From contig NZ_CAKJTJ010000002.1 in assembly GCF_917563925.1 (NCBI RefSeq), forward strand, positions 62,001-126,000: DNA of 64,000 nt. The letters run 5' to 3'. The notes below the pieces were generated by a model. That model saw only the letters and a program-made list of their open reading frames with translations, was not told the DNA's origin and did not search any database. The position numbers and the translations under genes were made by a program. This stretch comes from Sutcliffiella rhizosphaerae. GTDB lineage: Bacteria > Bacillota > Bacilli > Bacillales > Bacillaceae_I. The number at the start of each line of letters is the position of its first letter. Position 1 is the stretch's first letter. Below are positions 56,331 through 64,000 of the stretch, piece by piece.

Positions 56331-57349
56331 TATTTTCCGCCACCTTCTTCCTTTATAACAAGTTCCATTGTCTCAATCGTTTTAGATATAGTACTTACCA
56401 TATCTGTTTGGACCATTTCTCTTGTTTGTCTAATGGCATTAAATACAGCGTTTGCATCAGAAGAACCGTGCGCCTTCACAACCGGTGCCTTTAGACCAAA
56501 AAGAGCAGCCCCTCCATACTCAGAATAATCCATTTTGTTTTTTATTGATTTCAGCTTCGGTTTAAGTACCGCAGCAGCAAGTTTACTTTTTAAGTCGCTT
56601 GTAAGTACATCTTTTAACATATCAAATACAGAAAGAGCGGTCCCTTCGATAGCTTTTAACGTAACGTTACCAGTAAAGCCGTCTGTTACAACCACATCAG
56701 CAACTCCATTCAATAGGTCACGTGCTTCCACATTTCCAATAAAATGAACTGCTTTAGCTTCCTTAATGTATTCAAATGCAGCTTTAGTAAGCTCATTTCC
56801 TTTATTATCTTCCGTTCCAACATTTAAAAGTCCAACACGAGGTGCTTTTATCCCTCGTACTTTTTCAGCATAAATAGACCCCATTAATGCATATTGGAAA
56901 AGGTGTTCGGCTTTTGCATCGGCATTTGCCCCAACATCCAACATAACAAAACCATTTCCATCAACAGTTGGAAATGTAGGGGATAGAGCTGGTCTTTCAA
57001 TACCTTTAATGCGTCCTACTATTAGGAGACCAGCTGCCATCAGTGCACCTGTGTTTCCCGCCGAAATACACGCATCAGCTCTTCCTTCTTTTACTTCTTT
57101 CGCCATAAGAACTAGAGAAGAATTCTTTTTGCGTCGAACTGCTTTGACGGGTTCTTCATCTCCAGAAATATAGTCTTCTGTATGTAAAATTTGAATGTTT
57201 TTATCAATAGTTAAAAACGGGCGAATCTTTGCTTCATCCCCAACAAGAGTAAAGGTAACATCTTGGTATTTTTCAACGGCTTTCATTACACCTTCCACGA
57301 CGGATTTCGGTGCATGATCGCCTCCCATTGCATCTAGGACTATGTTCAT
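56330..57349 (-). CDS. plsX: Phosphate acyltransferase PlsX
   Basis: Converts acyl-ACP to acyl-phosphate, the donor for PlsY in phosphatidic acid synthesis. 339 residues from [40 protein letters not shown] and [17 protein letters not shown] are family signatures, and [20 protein letters not shown] marks the C-terminal part. It lies 15 bases after fapR in the lipid operon. Confidence 0.98.
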   Translation of the reverse strand: MNIVLDAMGGDHAPKSVVEGVMKAVEKYQDVTFTLVGDEAKIRPFLTIDKNIQILHTEDYISGDEEPVKAVRRKKNSSLVLMAKEVKEGRADACISAGNTGALMAAGLLIVGRIKGIERPALSPTFPTVDGNGFVMLDVGANADAKAEHLFQYALMGSIYAEKVRGIKAPRVGLLNVGTEDNKGNELTKAAFEYIKEAKAVHFIGNVEARDLLNGVADVVVTDGFTGNVTLKAIEGTALSVFDMLKDVLTSDLKSKLAAAVLKPKLKSIKNKMDYSEYGGAALFGLKAPVVKAHGSSDANAVFNAIRQTREMVQTDMVSTISKTIETMELVIKEEGGGK

Positions 57350-57364
57350 AGCTATAACCTACCT

Positions 57365-57937
57365 TTAATTTGAACTTGTAGAACGGAACATTTCAAAATC
57401 TCCATGAAAAACTTTCTCACTTCCAACGGAGCTTTTCACTTCTACAGTGGTTCTGCCTTTTTCTATATCCACATTACTTACAACTGCTTTTGCCACAACT
57501 CTTTCACCTAGTTTTACTGGTCGTGTAAATCTTATCGTAGCTTTTGCAGTTAGTGCTAATTCATCATTAATTACTGCTACCGCCAATGAGTTTGCTTGTG
57601 CGAACACATGATGACCTCGGGTAATTTTGTTTCTCTTAAAAACATGCTCCTCTTGCACATCAAATATGGATATTGCACTTTCATCTAATTGTAAATCAAT
57701 GATTTCTCCGATTACCTCTTCTAGCGGAAGTGACTTCACTTCTTTTTCAAGGGTACGTGCTGCAACATTCTTTATTCGTTCCCTTAGTTCAGGTATGCTT
57801 AGTTCCAAACGATCCAAACGGACTGTCTGAATACTTACCTGAAAAAAATCGGCAAGTTCTTCGTCTGTAATGAAGGGATTTTCTTTAATTTTATCCTTTA
57901 AAGAAAGTTGACGCTCCTTTTTATTTCTTCTCATTTC
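57365..57937 (-). CDS. fapR: Fatty acid and phospholipid synthesis repressor FapR
   Basis: Malonyl-CoA-responsive repressor of the fap regulon. 190 residues: N-terminal helix-turn-helix ([20 protein letters not shown], about 22-41) with linker [19 protein letters not shown], and a C-terminal hotdog-fold effector domain (about 75-188, with [19 protein letters not shown]). Start MRRNKKERQ matches the family; an in-frame GTG three codons earlier is less likely. First gene of fapR-plsX-fabD-fabG-acpP and autoregulated through the operator described at 57953-57975. Confidence 0.97.
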   Translation of the reverse strand, partial: EMRRNKKERQLSLKDKIKENPFITDEELADFFQVSIQTVRLDRLELSIPELRERIKNVAARTLEKEVKSLPLEEVIGEIIDLQLDESAISIFDVQEEHVFKRNKITRGHHVFAQANSLAVAVINDELALTAKATIRFTRPVKLGERVVAKAVVSNVDIEKGRTTVEVKSSVGSEKVFHGDFEMFRSTSSN

Positions 57938-57952
57938 ATACACCATCCGAAC

Positions 57953-57975
57953 TATTATGACTAGGTACTAATAGT
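57953..57975 (-). promoter_or_regulatory. FapR operator
   Basis: On the minus strand CTATTAGTACCTAGTC plus ATAATAG forms an imperfect palindrome and contains TTAGTACCTAGTC, the core of the known FapR site. It starts just after the -10 box and covers the expected transcription start, so FapR binding would block initiation. Confidence 0.85.
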
Positions 57976-57976
57976 A

Positions 57977-58005
57977 GTATATATATTTCATAGGGATATT
58001 GCAAG
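57977..58005 (-). promoter_or_regulatory. SigA promoter of the fapR operon
   Basis: TTGCAA -35 (58000-58005), 17-base spacer, TATACT -10 (57977-57982) on the minus strand, placed exactly upstream of the FapR operator. Confidence 0.75.
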
Positions 58006-58025
58006 ATAAAAAATATATTAGTAAA

Positions 58026-58060
58026 GAGCAGGTTTGATCCCTTCCAGACCTTCCCTGCTC
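58026..58060 (-). terminator. Possible weak terminator after recG
   Basis: GAGCAGG and CCTGCTC enclose a 21-base loop, followed by TTTACTAATATATTTTTT on the minus strand. The loop is large and the T-tract broken, so only modest support. Confidence 0.35.
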
Positions 58061-58061
58061 C

Positions 58062-60110
58062 CTAATCTAACTTATCCCCATTCATTACTCCGGACTTTTC
58101 AATCATATTCCTTAACTCTTTATAATGTTCTTCTTCCCAAAAAGCTTTAGAGTATAAAAGTTCATGAGCATCCTGTCTCGCAACTTCTAGGGCTCTATAA
58201 TCATGGACCATGTCTGCCACCTTAAATTCTGGCACCCCACTCTGCTTTTTACCAAAAAAGTCACCTGGCCCTCTAAGCTCCAAGTCTTTTTCAGACAAAA
58301 CAAACCCATCATTTGTTTCTGTCATAATCTTCATACGTTCTTTTCCGGCTTCTGACTTCGGGTCAGCTAGGAGAACACAATAAGATTGTTCACTTCCACG
58401 CCCAACACGCCCCCTCAATTGGTGCAGTTGGGAGAGACCGAAACGTTCCGCATCATAAATGATCATGATTGTTGCATTTGGAACATTTACACCTACTTCT
58501 ACAACGGTAGTGGAGACGAGGAGTTGAACTTCATTTCTAGTAAATGCATCCATCACTTTTTCTTTGTCCTCAGAATTTAATCTTCCATGCATTAGTCCGA
58601 TATTCCATTTTCCTCTAAAATAATGGTGAAGCATGTCATGGACATCAATTGCGTTTTGGACGTCAAGCTTTTCAGATTCTTCGATTAGCGGACAAATCAC
58701 ATAAGCCTGTTTGCCTTTTTGCAACTCTTTTTCCACAAAACCAAGTACTCTATCAATCATTTGATGTTTTGCCCAATAGGTTTCGATTACTTTACGGCCA
58801 GCTGGCATCTCATCAATGATAGATACGTCCATCTCCCCAAATGCTGTAATAGCAAGCGTTCGCGGGATTGGTGTGGCAGTCATAAATAGAACATCAGGAC
58901 TTTCCCCCTTCTCACGAAGAACTCTACGCTGTTCCACTCCGAATCTGTGCTGCTCATCTGTAATGACTAGACCAAGCTTTTGGAAACTTACCTCTTCCTG
59001 AATCAAAGCATGAGTACCTACTAATATATCAATTTCTCCATTGCTCAATTTTTCTAATATCTCTCTTCTTTTTTTACCTTTTACAGAACTTGTTAGGAGC
59101 TCCACTTTCACGTTTGTCTTAGAAAACAGGGTTGTCAAAGATTTGGCATGTTGCTCAGCAAGAATTTCCGTTGGCACCATTAGGGCACCCTGGTATCCTG
59201 AAAGAATTGCTGCATAAAGACTAATTGCCGCAACTACCGTTTTACCAGAACCTACATCACCTTGCAATAAACGATTCATCCTAAATGGAGAAGTTAAATC
59301 ATGAATAATTTCCTTTAAAACTCTTTCCTGCGCCCCAGTTAATGGAAAAGGGAGCGTTTTGAGGAATCTTTGTAAATCATTATGGTTGAATTGGTGGATT
59401 AAACCTTTTGACTGCTCCCTTTTATATTTTCGGAGAGCCTGAATTTTTAATTGAAATAAGAGAAATTCCTCATAGACGAAATATCTCCTTGAATGCTTTA
59501 ACATTTCTTGATTAATTGGGTTATGTAAAGCTTGAACTGATTCCCTTTTCGACGGAAGTTTATACTTCGTGAGCAAACTCTCTGGCAATGTACTTTGAAG
59601 ATCATCGCCATATTCAATTAAAGCATTATGAATGAAACGTCTCATCTGTTTTACGGTAATGTTACCTTTTACAGAATATACTGGTTCTACTTCATTCTCT
59701 TTCATGGATGGACCGAATTGAATGTCGGTCACTGTGATAGTTTGGCGATGTTGGTCCCACTTACCTGTTAAAGTGATGGTGTCATTAATATTCAGTTTGT
59801 TTTTAAAGAACGGCCTATTGAAACAGACTGCTTTAACTAGAAATCTTCCAACAAAAACTCGGAAAGTTAATCTCGATTTCTTCTTTCCATAATACATAAG
59901 AGAAGGCTCACCATGAACCTTCCCCTCAACAGTTATTTTTTCTTCGTGTTTCACTTCTGAAATATCCCTTAACCGATAATCTTCATACCTATATGGAAAA
60001 TGCATGAGGAGATCTTCCACTGAATATATCCCCATCGCGTGAAGTGAATTTGCTGTTTCGTCCCCAATGCCTTTAATCGTTTTTATAGGAATAGTTGATA
60101 AATTAGTCAC
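58062..60110 (-). CDS. recG: ATP-dependent DNA helicase RecG
   Basis: Branch-migrating helicase for stalled forks and recombination. With a GTG start at 60110 the protein is 682 residues, the size of B. subtilis RecG. Domains: helix-hairpin-helix start (TIKGIGDETANSLHAMG), OB-fold wedge (about 60-160), helicase core with Walker A at 284-291 (GDVGSGKT), DEQH box (ITDEQHRFGVEQR), motif III MTATPIPRTLAI and QLRGRVGRG. A longer frame to 60239 runs through sdaAA and lacks RecG similarity, so it is rejected. The start overlaps the sdaAA stop by eight bases. Confidence 0.95.
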   Translation of the reverse strand: MTNLSTIPIKTIKGIGDETANSLHAMGIYSVEDLLMHFPYRYEDYRLRDISEVKHEEKITVEGKVHGEPSLMYYGKKKSRLTFRVFVGRFLVKAVCFNRPFFKNKLNINDTITLTGKWDQHRQTITVTDIQFGPSMKENEVEPVYSVKGNITVKQMRRFIHNALIEYGDDLQSTLPESLLTKYKLPSKRESVQALHNPINQEMLKHSRRYFVYEEFLLFQLKIQALRKYKREQSKGLIHQFNHNDLQRFLKTLPFPLTGAQERVLKEIIHDLTSPFRMNRLLQGDVGSGKTVVAAISLYAAILSGYQGALMVPTEILAEQHAKSLTTLFSKTNVKVELLTSSVKGKKRREILEKLSNGEIDILVGTHALIQEEVSFQKLGLVITDEQHRFGVEQRRVLREKGESPDVLFMTATPIPRTLAITAFGEMDVSIIDEMPAGRKVIETYWAKHQMIDRVLGFVEKELQKGKQAYVICPLIEESEKLDVQNAIDVHDMLHHYFRGKWNIGLMHGRLNSEDKEKVMDAFTRNEVQLLVSTTVVEVGVNVPNATIMIIYDAERFGLSQLHQLRGRVGRGSEQSYCVLLADPKSEAGKERMKIMTETNDGFVLSEKDLELRGPGDFFGKKQSGVPEFKVADMVHDYRALEVARQDAHELLYSKAFWEEEHYKELRNMIEKSGVMNGDKLD

Positions 60111-60990
60111 CTTTTTGTAAGGAAACACCAAAGATTTTCGCTTCAAGCTCTCGACCAGTTGGTGTTGCCGCCAACCCTCCTTGTGCGGTTTCTTTAAGTG
60201 CAGTAGGCATGGTTTGCCCAATTTTATACATTGCGTCAATTACTTCATCACAAGGTATGGTACTTTTTATACCAGCTAGAGCCATATCCGCTGCCACCAT
60301 TGCATTTGCAGCTCCCATGGCATTTCGCTTTACACATGGCACTTCTACCAAGCCTGCAACAGGATCACATACTAATCCTAACATGTTTTTTAATGTAATG
60401 GCCATTGCTTGTGCAGATTGGTCTGGAGTACCCCCAGCCATTTCTACTATAGCCGCAGCTGCCATTCCTGAAGCAGAACCAACCTCTGCCTGACAGCCAC
60501 CTGCTGCACCTGAAATAGATGCGTTATTGGCAACTACAAATCCAAACGCCCCTGAAGTAAAAAGAAACTGAATCATTTCTTCCCGTGTAGGGTTTAACAC
60601 ATCTTTCACGGCAAATAACGTACCTGGGACTACACCTGCAGAACCGGCAGTTGGGGTAGCACAGATCGTTCCCATAGCTGCATTTACTTCGTTTGTGGCG
60701 ACTGCCTTGCTTACAGCATCTAAAATATTCTTCCCAGTGAGGAAGTTACCTTTTTCAATATATCTCTGTAAAAGCACAGCATCTCCACCAGTTAACCCTG
60801 ACACGGACCTGACACCCTCAAGCCCTCTTGCTACAGCCTGTTCCATGATTTCCAGATTCTTATCCATTTGCGCGATGATTTCTTCCCTGCTTTTACCGGT
60901 GAATTCCATTTCTTGTTCAATCATTATCTCTGAGATTCTTTTATTTTTGCTCTCAGCAATCTCAATGAGCTCTGCTACATTACGAAACAT
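60103..60990 (-). CDS. sdaAA: L-serine dehydratase, iron-sulfur-dependent, alpha subunit
   Basis: Catalytic subunit that deaminates L-serine to pyruvate with a [4Fe-4S] cluster. 295 residues; cluster-binding Cys in SGAAGGCQAEVGSASG, LVCDPVAGLVEVPCVKR, and the catalytic loops ATPTAGSAGVVPG and GLTGGDAVLLQRYI. Start MFRNVAELI is placed by GAGGGGGA; the upstream extension of nine residues lacks a ribosome site. It follows sdaAB by 60 bases, a gap with a cre-like sequence. Confidence 0.96.
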   Translation of the reverse strand: MFRNVAELIEIAESKNKRISEIMIEQEMEFTGKSREEIIAQMDKNLEIMEQAVARGLEGVRSVSGLTGGDAVLLQRYIEKGNFLTGKNILDAVSKAVATNEVNAAMGTICATPTAGSAGVVPGTLFAVKDVLNPTREEMIQFLFTSGAFGFVVANNASISGAAGGCQAEVGSASGMAAAAIVEMAGGTPDQSAQAMAITLKNMLGLVCDPVAGLVEVPCVKRNAMGAANAMVAADMALAGIKSTIPCDEVIDAMYKIGQTMPTALKETAQGGLAATPTGRELEAKIFGVSLQKGD

Positions 60991-61021
60991 TCTATTTTCC
61001 CCCTCAGATGTAAACACGGAT

Positions 61022-61035
61022 TGTAAGCGCTGCCA
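61022..61035. promoter_or_regulatory. cre-like site between sdaAB and sdaAA
   Basis: TGTAAGCGCTGCCA (plus strand) fits 13 of 14 positions of the cre consensus TGWAARCGYTWNCW. It is intergenic, 31 bases before the sdaAA ATG. CcpA bound here could act as an elongation roadblock. Match is seen; regulation is inference. Confidence 0.45.
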
Positions 61036-61050
61036 TTATTATTCCAAAAG

Positions 61051-61713
61051 TTAATCTACGATTTTTGTCACTTGTGTAATGTTGGGTAGACCAGTTAATT
61101 CTTCAATGATATTATTGTCAATATTTTGGTCCACTTCTATCGTCATTAATGCTGTCTTTCCTTTTTCTTTACGAGACACTTCCATATGACCAATATTTAT
61201 CGCAAATTTTGCTAACACATTTGCCACACCAGCAATTGCCCCATACCTATCATCATGAACAACAAGTAAAGCTGGGTGATTACCAGACAGTTTCAGTGCA
61301 AAACCGTTCAATTCTGTAATTTCTATCTTTCCACCACCAATTGATATACCAACTAACTCAAGTTCTCCATTATCATCTCCTATTACCACTTTTGCGGTAT
61401 TAGGGTGATCTGTTATAGCATCCTCTTCATGAAAATTAATCTTTACACCAAGTGATGCAGCAATTTCTAGGGAAGTTTTAATACGTTCATCATACGTATC
61501 GAAATCAAGCAGTCCACCCACAATCGCAACATCTGTTCCGTGTCCTTTATATGTCTTGGCAAAGGATCCATAAAAGAAGATATTTGCCCATTTTGGCTCT
61601 CTACCAAACAAACTCCTTGCTACACGCCCAATTCTTGCGGCACCAGCAGTATGTGAACTTGATGGGCCTATCATTATAGGACCAATAATATCAAAAACGC
61701 TTCTATATTTCAT
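61051..61713 (-). CDS. sdaAB: L-serine dehydratase, iron-sulfur-dependent, beta subunit
   Basis: Second subunit of the split serine dehydratase. 220 residues: SDH beta domain with MKYRSVFDIIGPIMIGPSSS and HTAGAARIGRVARSLFG, and a C-terminal ACT domain (about 148-220, ALLVVHDDRYGAIAGVANVL) as expected for serine sensing. AAGGGGGA precedes the ATG. No good promoter is seen near; one may lie beyond the repeat upstream. Confidence 0.96.
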   Translation of the reverse strand: MKYRSVFDIIGPIMIGPSSSHTAGAARIGRVARSLFGREPKWANIFFYGSFAKTYKGHGTDVAIVGGLLDFDTYDERIKTSLEIAASLGVKINFHEEDAITDHPNTAKVVIGDDNGELELVGISIGGGKIEITELNGFALKLSGNHPALLVVHDDRYGAIAGVANVLAKFAINIGHMEVSRKEKGKTALMTIEVDQNIDNNIIEELTGLPNITQVTKIVD

Positions 61714-62109
61714 AAAAATTCAATCCCCCTTGATAATAAGAAAAGCGGAAGCGCCTCGTTCGGCCCCGAAACATAAGACAAGATGGCAAGAAAGTTGGGT
61801 TACATCTTCTTGGCAAATTGGTTATGACATCGGGAGGCCATGGCGCTAGAGCTAGCAGATACATTCACTTCAATGATTTAGAAAAAGAAGGGCCCCCCCT
61901 TCTTCAGATTGTTGACAAACGTCCAAATCCTTCATACTCCTCTTTGCACGAAAGGAAATACTCTTTAATCGCAACTATACTCCTCATAATTGCTCGAGTA
62001 GGAAGTGCTATCAGTATCATTTGAGTCAGGAGTAATTGGTTATAATACATTTTGTCTTTATTCTGAAGAAGAGTGTAAACCCTTCTTGCTTTAAATATCC
62101 ACTTTCGTC
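61714..62109. other. fakA-sdaAB intergenic region
   Basis: About 400 bases. It contains the palindromic repeat at 61743-61857 and 250 bases of unassigned A/T-rich sequence. AAGAAG and CTTCTT flank a ten-base loop near 62070, too weak for a clear fakA terminator. Confidence 0.5.
61743..61857. repeat. Imperfect palindromic intergenic repeat (Bacillaceae type)
   Basis: About 115 bases, much richer in G+C than its surroundings. Left-arm blocks AAGCGCC, GGCC, CCCGAAACATAAG and GGCAAGAA have approximate inverse partners in the right arm: TTCTTGGC, GTTATGACATCGGG, GGCC and GGCGCT. Together they fold into one long interrupted hairpin. I recall similar GCGGAAGCGCC-type elements dispersed between genes in Bacillaceae; copy number cannot be tested in one window. 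Confidence 0.6.
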
Positions 62110-63786
62110 CTATTCAATAGAGAAAATGAAGGAATAAAGTGGTTGTTTTCCATTATGAACTTCCACTTCGACATCAGGAAAAGCATCTTCCAGCTCATTT
62201 ACCAAATGCTGTACATCTTCCTCTGTAACATCTTCCCCATAAATTATAGTAAGGATCTCTGAATCTTCGTCCATCATTTCGCTAAGTAGCTTGCTGGCAG
62301 CTTCTTTTTTATCCTTGTTTGTGAGAACAATCTTACCATCTGCAATTCCCATAAAGTCATCTTTTTGTATTTCTACTCCATCGATGTTCGTATCTCTTAC
62401 AGCGAAAGTAATTTGACCAGTCTTGACAGTTTGTAGCGCTTCCTTCATGATTTCTTCGTTTTCCACTAGCTCTCCTGTAGGGTTAAAAGCTAAAATTGCT
62501 GCCATACCTTGAGGTACTGATTTACTTTCTACTACCGCTACGTGGCTACCAGCCACTTCAGCAGCTTGTTTTGCAGCCATGATAATATTACTGTTATTAG
62601 GGAGGATAATAACATTATCAGCATTCACTTCTTCAATTGCTTTCAATATATCCTCCGTACTTGGGTTCATGGTCTGGCCACCTTCAATTACTGCCTTAGC
62701 GCCAATACTCTTAAATAATTCAGCAATTCCTTCACCCATCGCAACCGTGATGATACCGAATTTTTCACGCTTTTTGTTCATTTCAGGCTTTGCAACAGGG
62801 TAATTATCCTCTTCAAAAAGAAGATTACTGTGCTGCTCTCTCATATTTTCAATTTTCATATTAATAAGGCTTCCGTATTTTTGGCCATATGTTAACACAT
62901 CACCAGGATGTTCAGCATGAATATGAACCTTTACGATTTCTTCATCTGCAATAACGAGTAAAGAATCACCAAATTGGGATAATTCGTTTCGGAATTTTTC
63001 TTCTGAGAAAGGAGTTTCCTTTACTTTATCATCTTCAAATTTCACCATGAATTCCGTACAGTAGCCAAACTCGATGTCTTCTGTATTGATTGCAGAATGC
63101 ACGCTTTTGTGGTGTTCAGCATTTACTAATTCGTTCATGGATGTTTTTGGAGCAATATTTTCAATGCTTTCGCCTTTCAATTCTGCAAGAAAACCTTCAT
63201 ATATGTAGACAAGGCCTTGTCCGCCACTATCGACTACTCCTACTTCTTTTAGAACTGGTAGTAAATCAGGAGTTCGTTTCAAAGATGCATTCGCTTCTTT
63301 TAATGTTTCTTCCATTAAGACAATTATATCGTCTTCATTTTTTGCAACTTCCACCGCTTTTTTCGCAGCATCTTTCGCTACTGTTAGAATTGTACCTTCA
63401 ACAGGCTTCATTACAGCCTTATATGCTGTTTGGACACCCGCTTCTAAAGCATGTGCAAAATCTTTACTTGTAATGGTCTCTTTTGTTTCTATATGCTTAG
63501 AAAAGCCGCGGAACAACTGAGATAAGATTACTCCTGAGTTCCCTCTTGCCCCCATCAATAAACCTTTAGCAAGGGCAGAGCCAACCTTCCCGATATGCTC
63601 AGAAACATTATTTTTTACTTCCTTTGCTCCTGAAGTGATAGAAAGATTCATGTTTGTTCCCGTATCTCCATCCGGAACAGGAAAAACGTTCAACGCATCC
63701 ACTATTTTTGCGTTGTTTGATAAATGATTTGCACCTAGAATAATCATTTGTGCAAAACGTTTTCCATTTAGAACTTTAACTGACAC
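62110..63786 (-). CDS. fakA: Fatty acid kinase subunit FakA (YloV, DAK-like)
   Basis: Phosphorylates exogenous fatty acids bound to FakB, supplying acyl-phosphate to phospholipid synthesis. With the GTG start at 63786 (GGAGG eight bases upstream) the protein has 558 residues. The N-terminal DhaL-type kinase domain has FPVPDGDTGTNMNLS with Asp39/Asp41/Asn45 for Mg-ATP, and GLLMGARGNSGVILSQLFRG; a middle domain and a C-terminal EDD-like domain follow (GIITVAMGEGIAELFKSIGA; NVIILPNNSNIIMAAKQAA). An upstream ATG would add 16 residues overlapping the previous gene and is rejected. Confidence 0.96.
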   Translation of the reverse strand: MSVKVLNGKRFAQMIILGANHLSNNAKIVDALNVFPVPDGDTGTNMNLSITSGAKEVKNNVSEHIGKVGSALAKGLLMGARGNSGVILSQLFRGFSKHIETKETITSKDFAHALEAGVQTAYKAVMKPVEGTILTVAKDAAKKAVEVAKNEDDIIVLMEETLKEANASLKRTPDLLPVLKEVGVVDSGGQGLVYIYEGFLAELKGESIENIAPKTSMNELVNAEHHKSVHSAINTEDIEFGYCTEFMVKFEDDKVKETPFSEEKFRNELSQFGDSLLVIADEEIVKVHIHAEHPGDVLTYGQKYGSLINMKIENMREQHSNLLFEEDNYPVAKPEMNKKREKFGIITVAMGEGIAELFKSIGAKAVIEGGQTMNPSTEDILKAIEEVNADNVIILPNNSNIIMAAKQAAEVAGSHVAVVESKSVPQGMAAILAFNPTGELVENEEIMKEALQTVKTGQITFAVRDTNIDGVEIQKDDFMGIADGKIVLTNKDKKEAASKLLSEMMDEDSEILTIIYGEDVTEEDVQHLVNELEDAFPDVEVEVHNGKQPLYSFIFSIE

Positions 63787-63802
63787 TAAATTTTCCTCCT
63801 TA

Positions 63803-64000
63803 TTACGGGTTCGTAACGCGAACTCCCTGCACATAAATATTTAAAGAATCAACGGAAAGACCGACCATTTGATTTAACGTATATTTCACTTTCGTCTGGA
63901 CATTATGGGCTACTTCGGAAATCTTCGTTCCATAGCTAACGATAATGTACATATCGATATGTAGTTGATCTTCTTCTTGACGTACTATGACACCTTTTGT
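63803..64000 (-). CDS. yloU: Asp23/Gls24 family protein (YloU), 5' end outside window
   Basis: C-terminal 65 residues of an Asp23/Gls24 alkaline-shock family protein. Visible are IDMYIIVSYGTKISEVAHNV, KVKYTLNQMVGLSVDSLNIY and the ending VQGVRVTNP, which is characteristic of the family. It ends 17 bases before the fakA start. The yloU-fakA pairing is conserved in Firmicutes. Function of the family is envelope-related in Staphylococcus, unknown here. Confidence 0.9.
   Translation of the reverse strand, partial: TKGVIVRQEEDQLHIDMYIIVSYGTKISEVAHNVQTKVKYTLNQMVGLSVDSLNIYVQGVRVTNP

Noticed and set aside
60111-60239. N-terminal extension of recG (43 residues)
   Set aside because: It lies within sdaAA and has no similarity to RecG; the GTG at 60110 gives the normal length.
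61818-62024. 68-residue plus-strand frame in the fakA-sdaAB gap with a hydrophobic end
   Set aside because: It starts inside the palindromic repeat, has no ribosome site, opposes all neighbours and resembles nothing I know.
63787-63834. N-terminal extension of fakA
   Set aside because: It is the antisense-frame overlap with the end of yloU; GTG at 63786 has a strong ribosome site.

Overview
The window is a chromosomal segment of a low-GC, Gram-positive, endospore-former-type bacterium of the family Bacillaceae. The gene order from the Asp23-family gene (right end) to rpsB (left end) follows, almost gene for gene, the classical Bacillus subtilis yloU-fakA-sda-recG-fapR ... ffh-rpsP ... sucCD-topA-codY-fla/che-rpsB segment. 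Every gene I support is on the minus strand, so transcription runs from high to low coordinates. No tRNA, rRNA, CRISPR, prophage or insertion sequence is visible. The species cannot be named from the sequence alone.

Right part (64000 to 53250): the 3' end of an Asp23/Gls24 gene, fakA, an L-serine dehydratase pair (sdaAB-sdaAA), recG, and then the fatty-acid/phospholipid operon fapR-plsX-fabD-fabG-acpP, which has a clear SigA promoter and a FapR operator on top of its start site. Next come rnc, smc and ftsY (RNA processing, chromosome condensation, SRP receptor), ending in a bidirectional terminator.

Middle part (48400 to 28350): ylxM-ffh (SRP), rpsP-khpA, rimM-trmD, rplS (with an L19-type leader), lepB, rbgA and rnhB; a small ylqG-ylqH pair that looks like a detached FliK/FlhB-tail module; sucCD with a promoter and a CcpA-type cre site; dprA, topA, trmFO, and the xerC-hslV-hslU-codY operon. 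Several blocks are separated by strong intrinsic terminators.

Left part (28200 to 797): a complete 32-gene fla/che operon of about 27.3 kb, from flgB to swrB. It encodes rod and hook proteins, MS ring, C ring, the flagellar type III export apparatus with its ATPase complex, FlhF/FlhG, a Bacillus-type chemotaxis set (CheA, CheW, CheY, CheB, CheC, CheD, FliY), sigma-D and the swarming factors SwrB/SwrD. Genes mostly overlap or abut. The one long gap (108 bases upstream of fliF) holds a sigma-D-like promoter. The hook protein carries a large extra domain. The window ends in rpsB, cut by the left edge.

No wholly new system is evident. The most interesting items are the enlarged hook protein with a calcium-loop-like motif, the YlqG/YlqH export-switch-like pair, several structured leaders or hairpins (rpsB leader, swrD hairpin spacer, xerC leader, rbgA 3' region), cre-like sites at sucCD and sdaAA, and a palindromic intergenic repeat between fakA and sdaAB.
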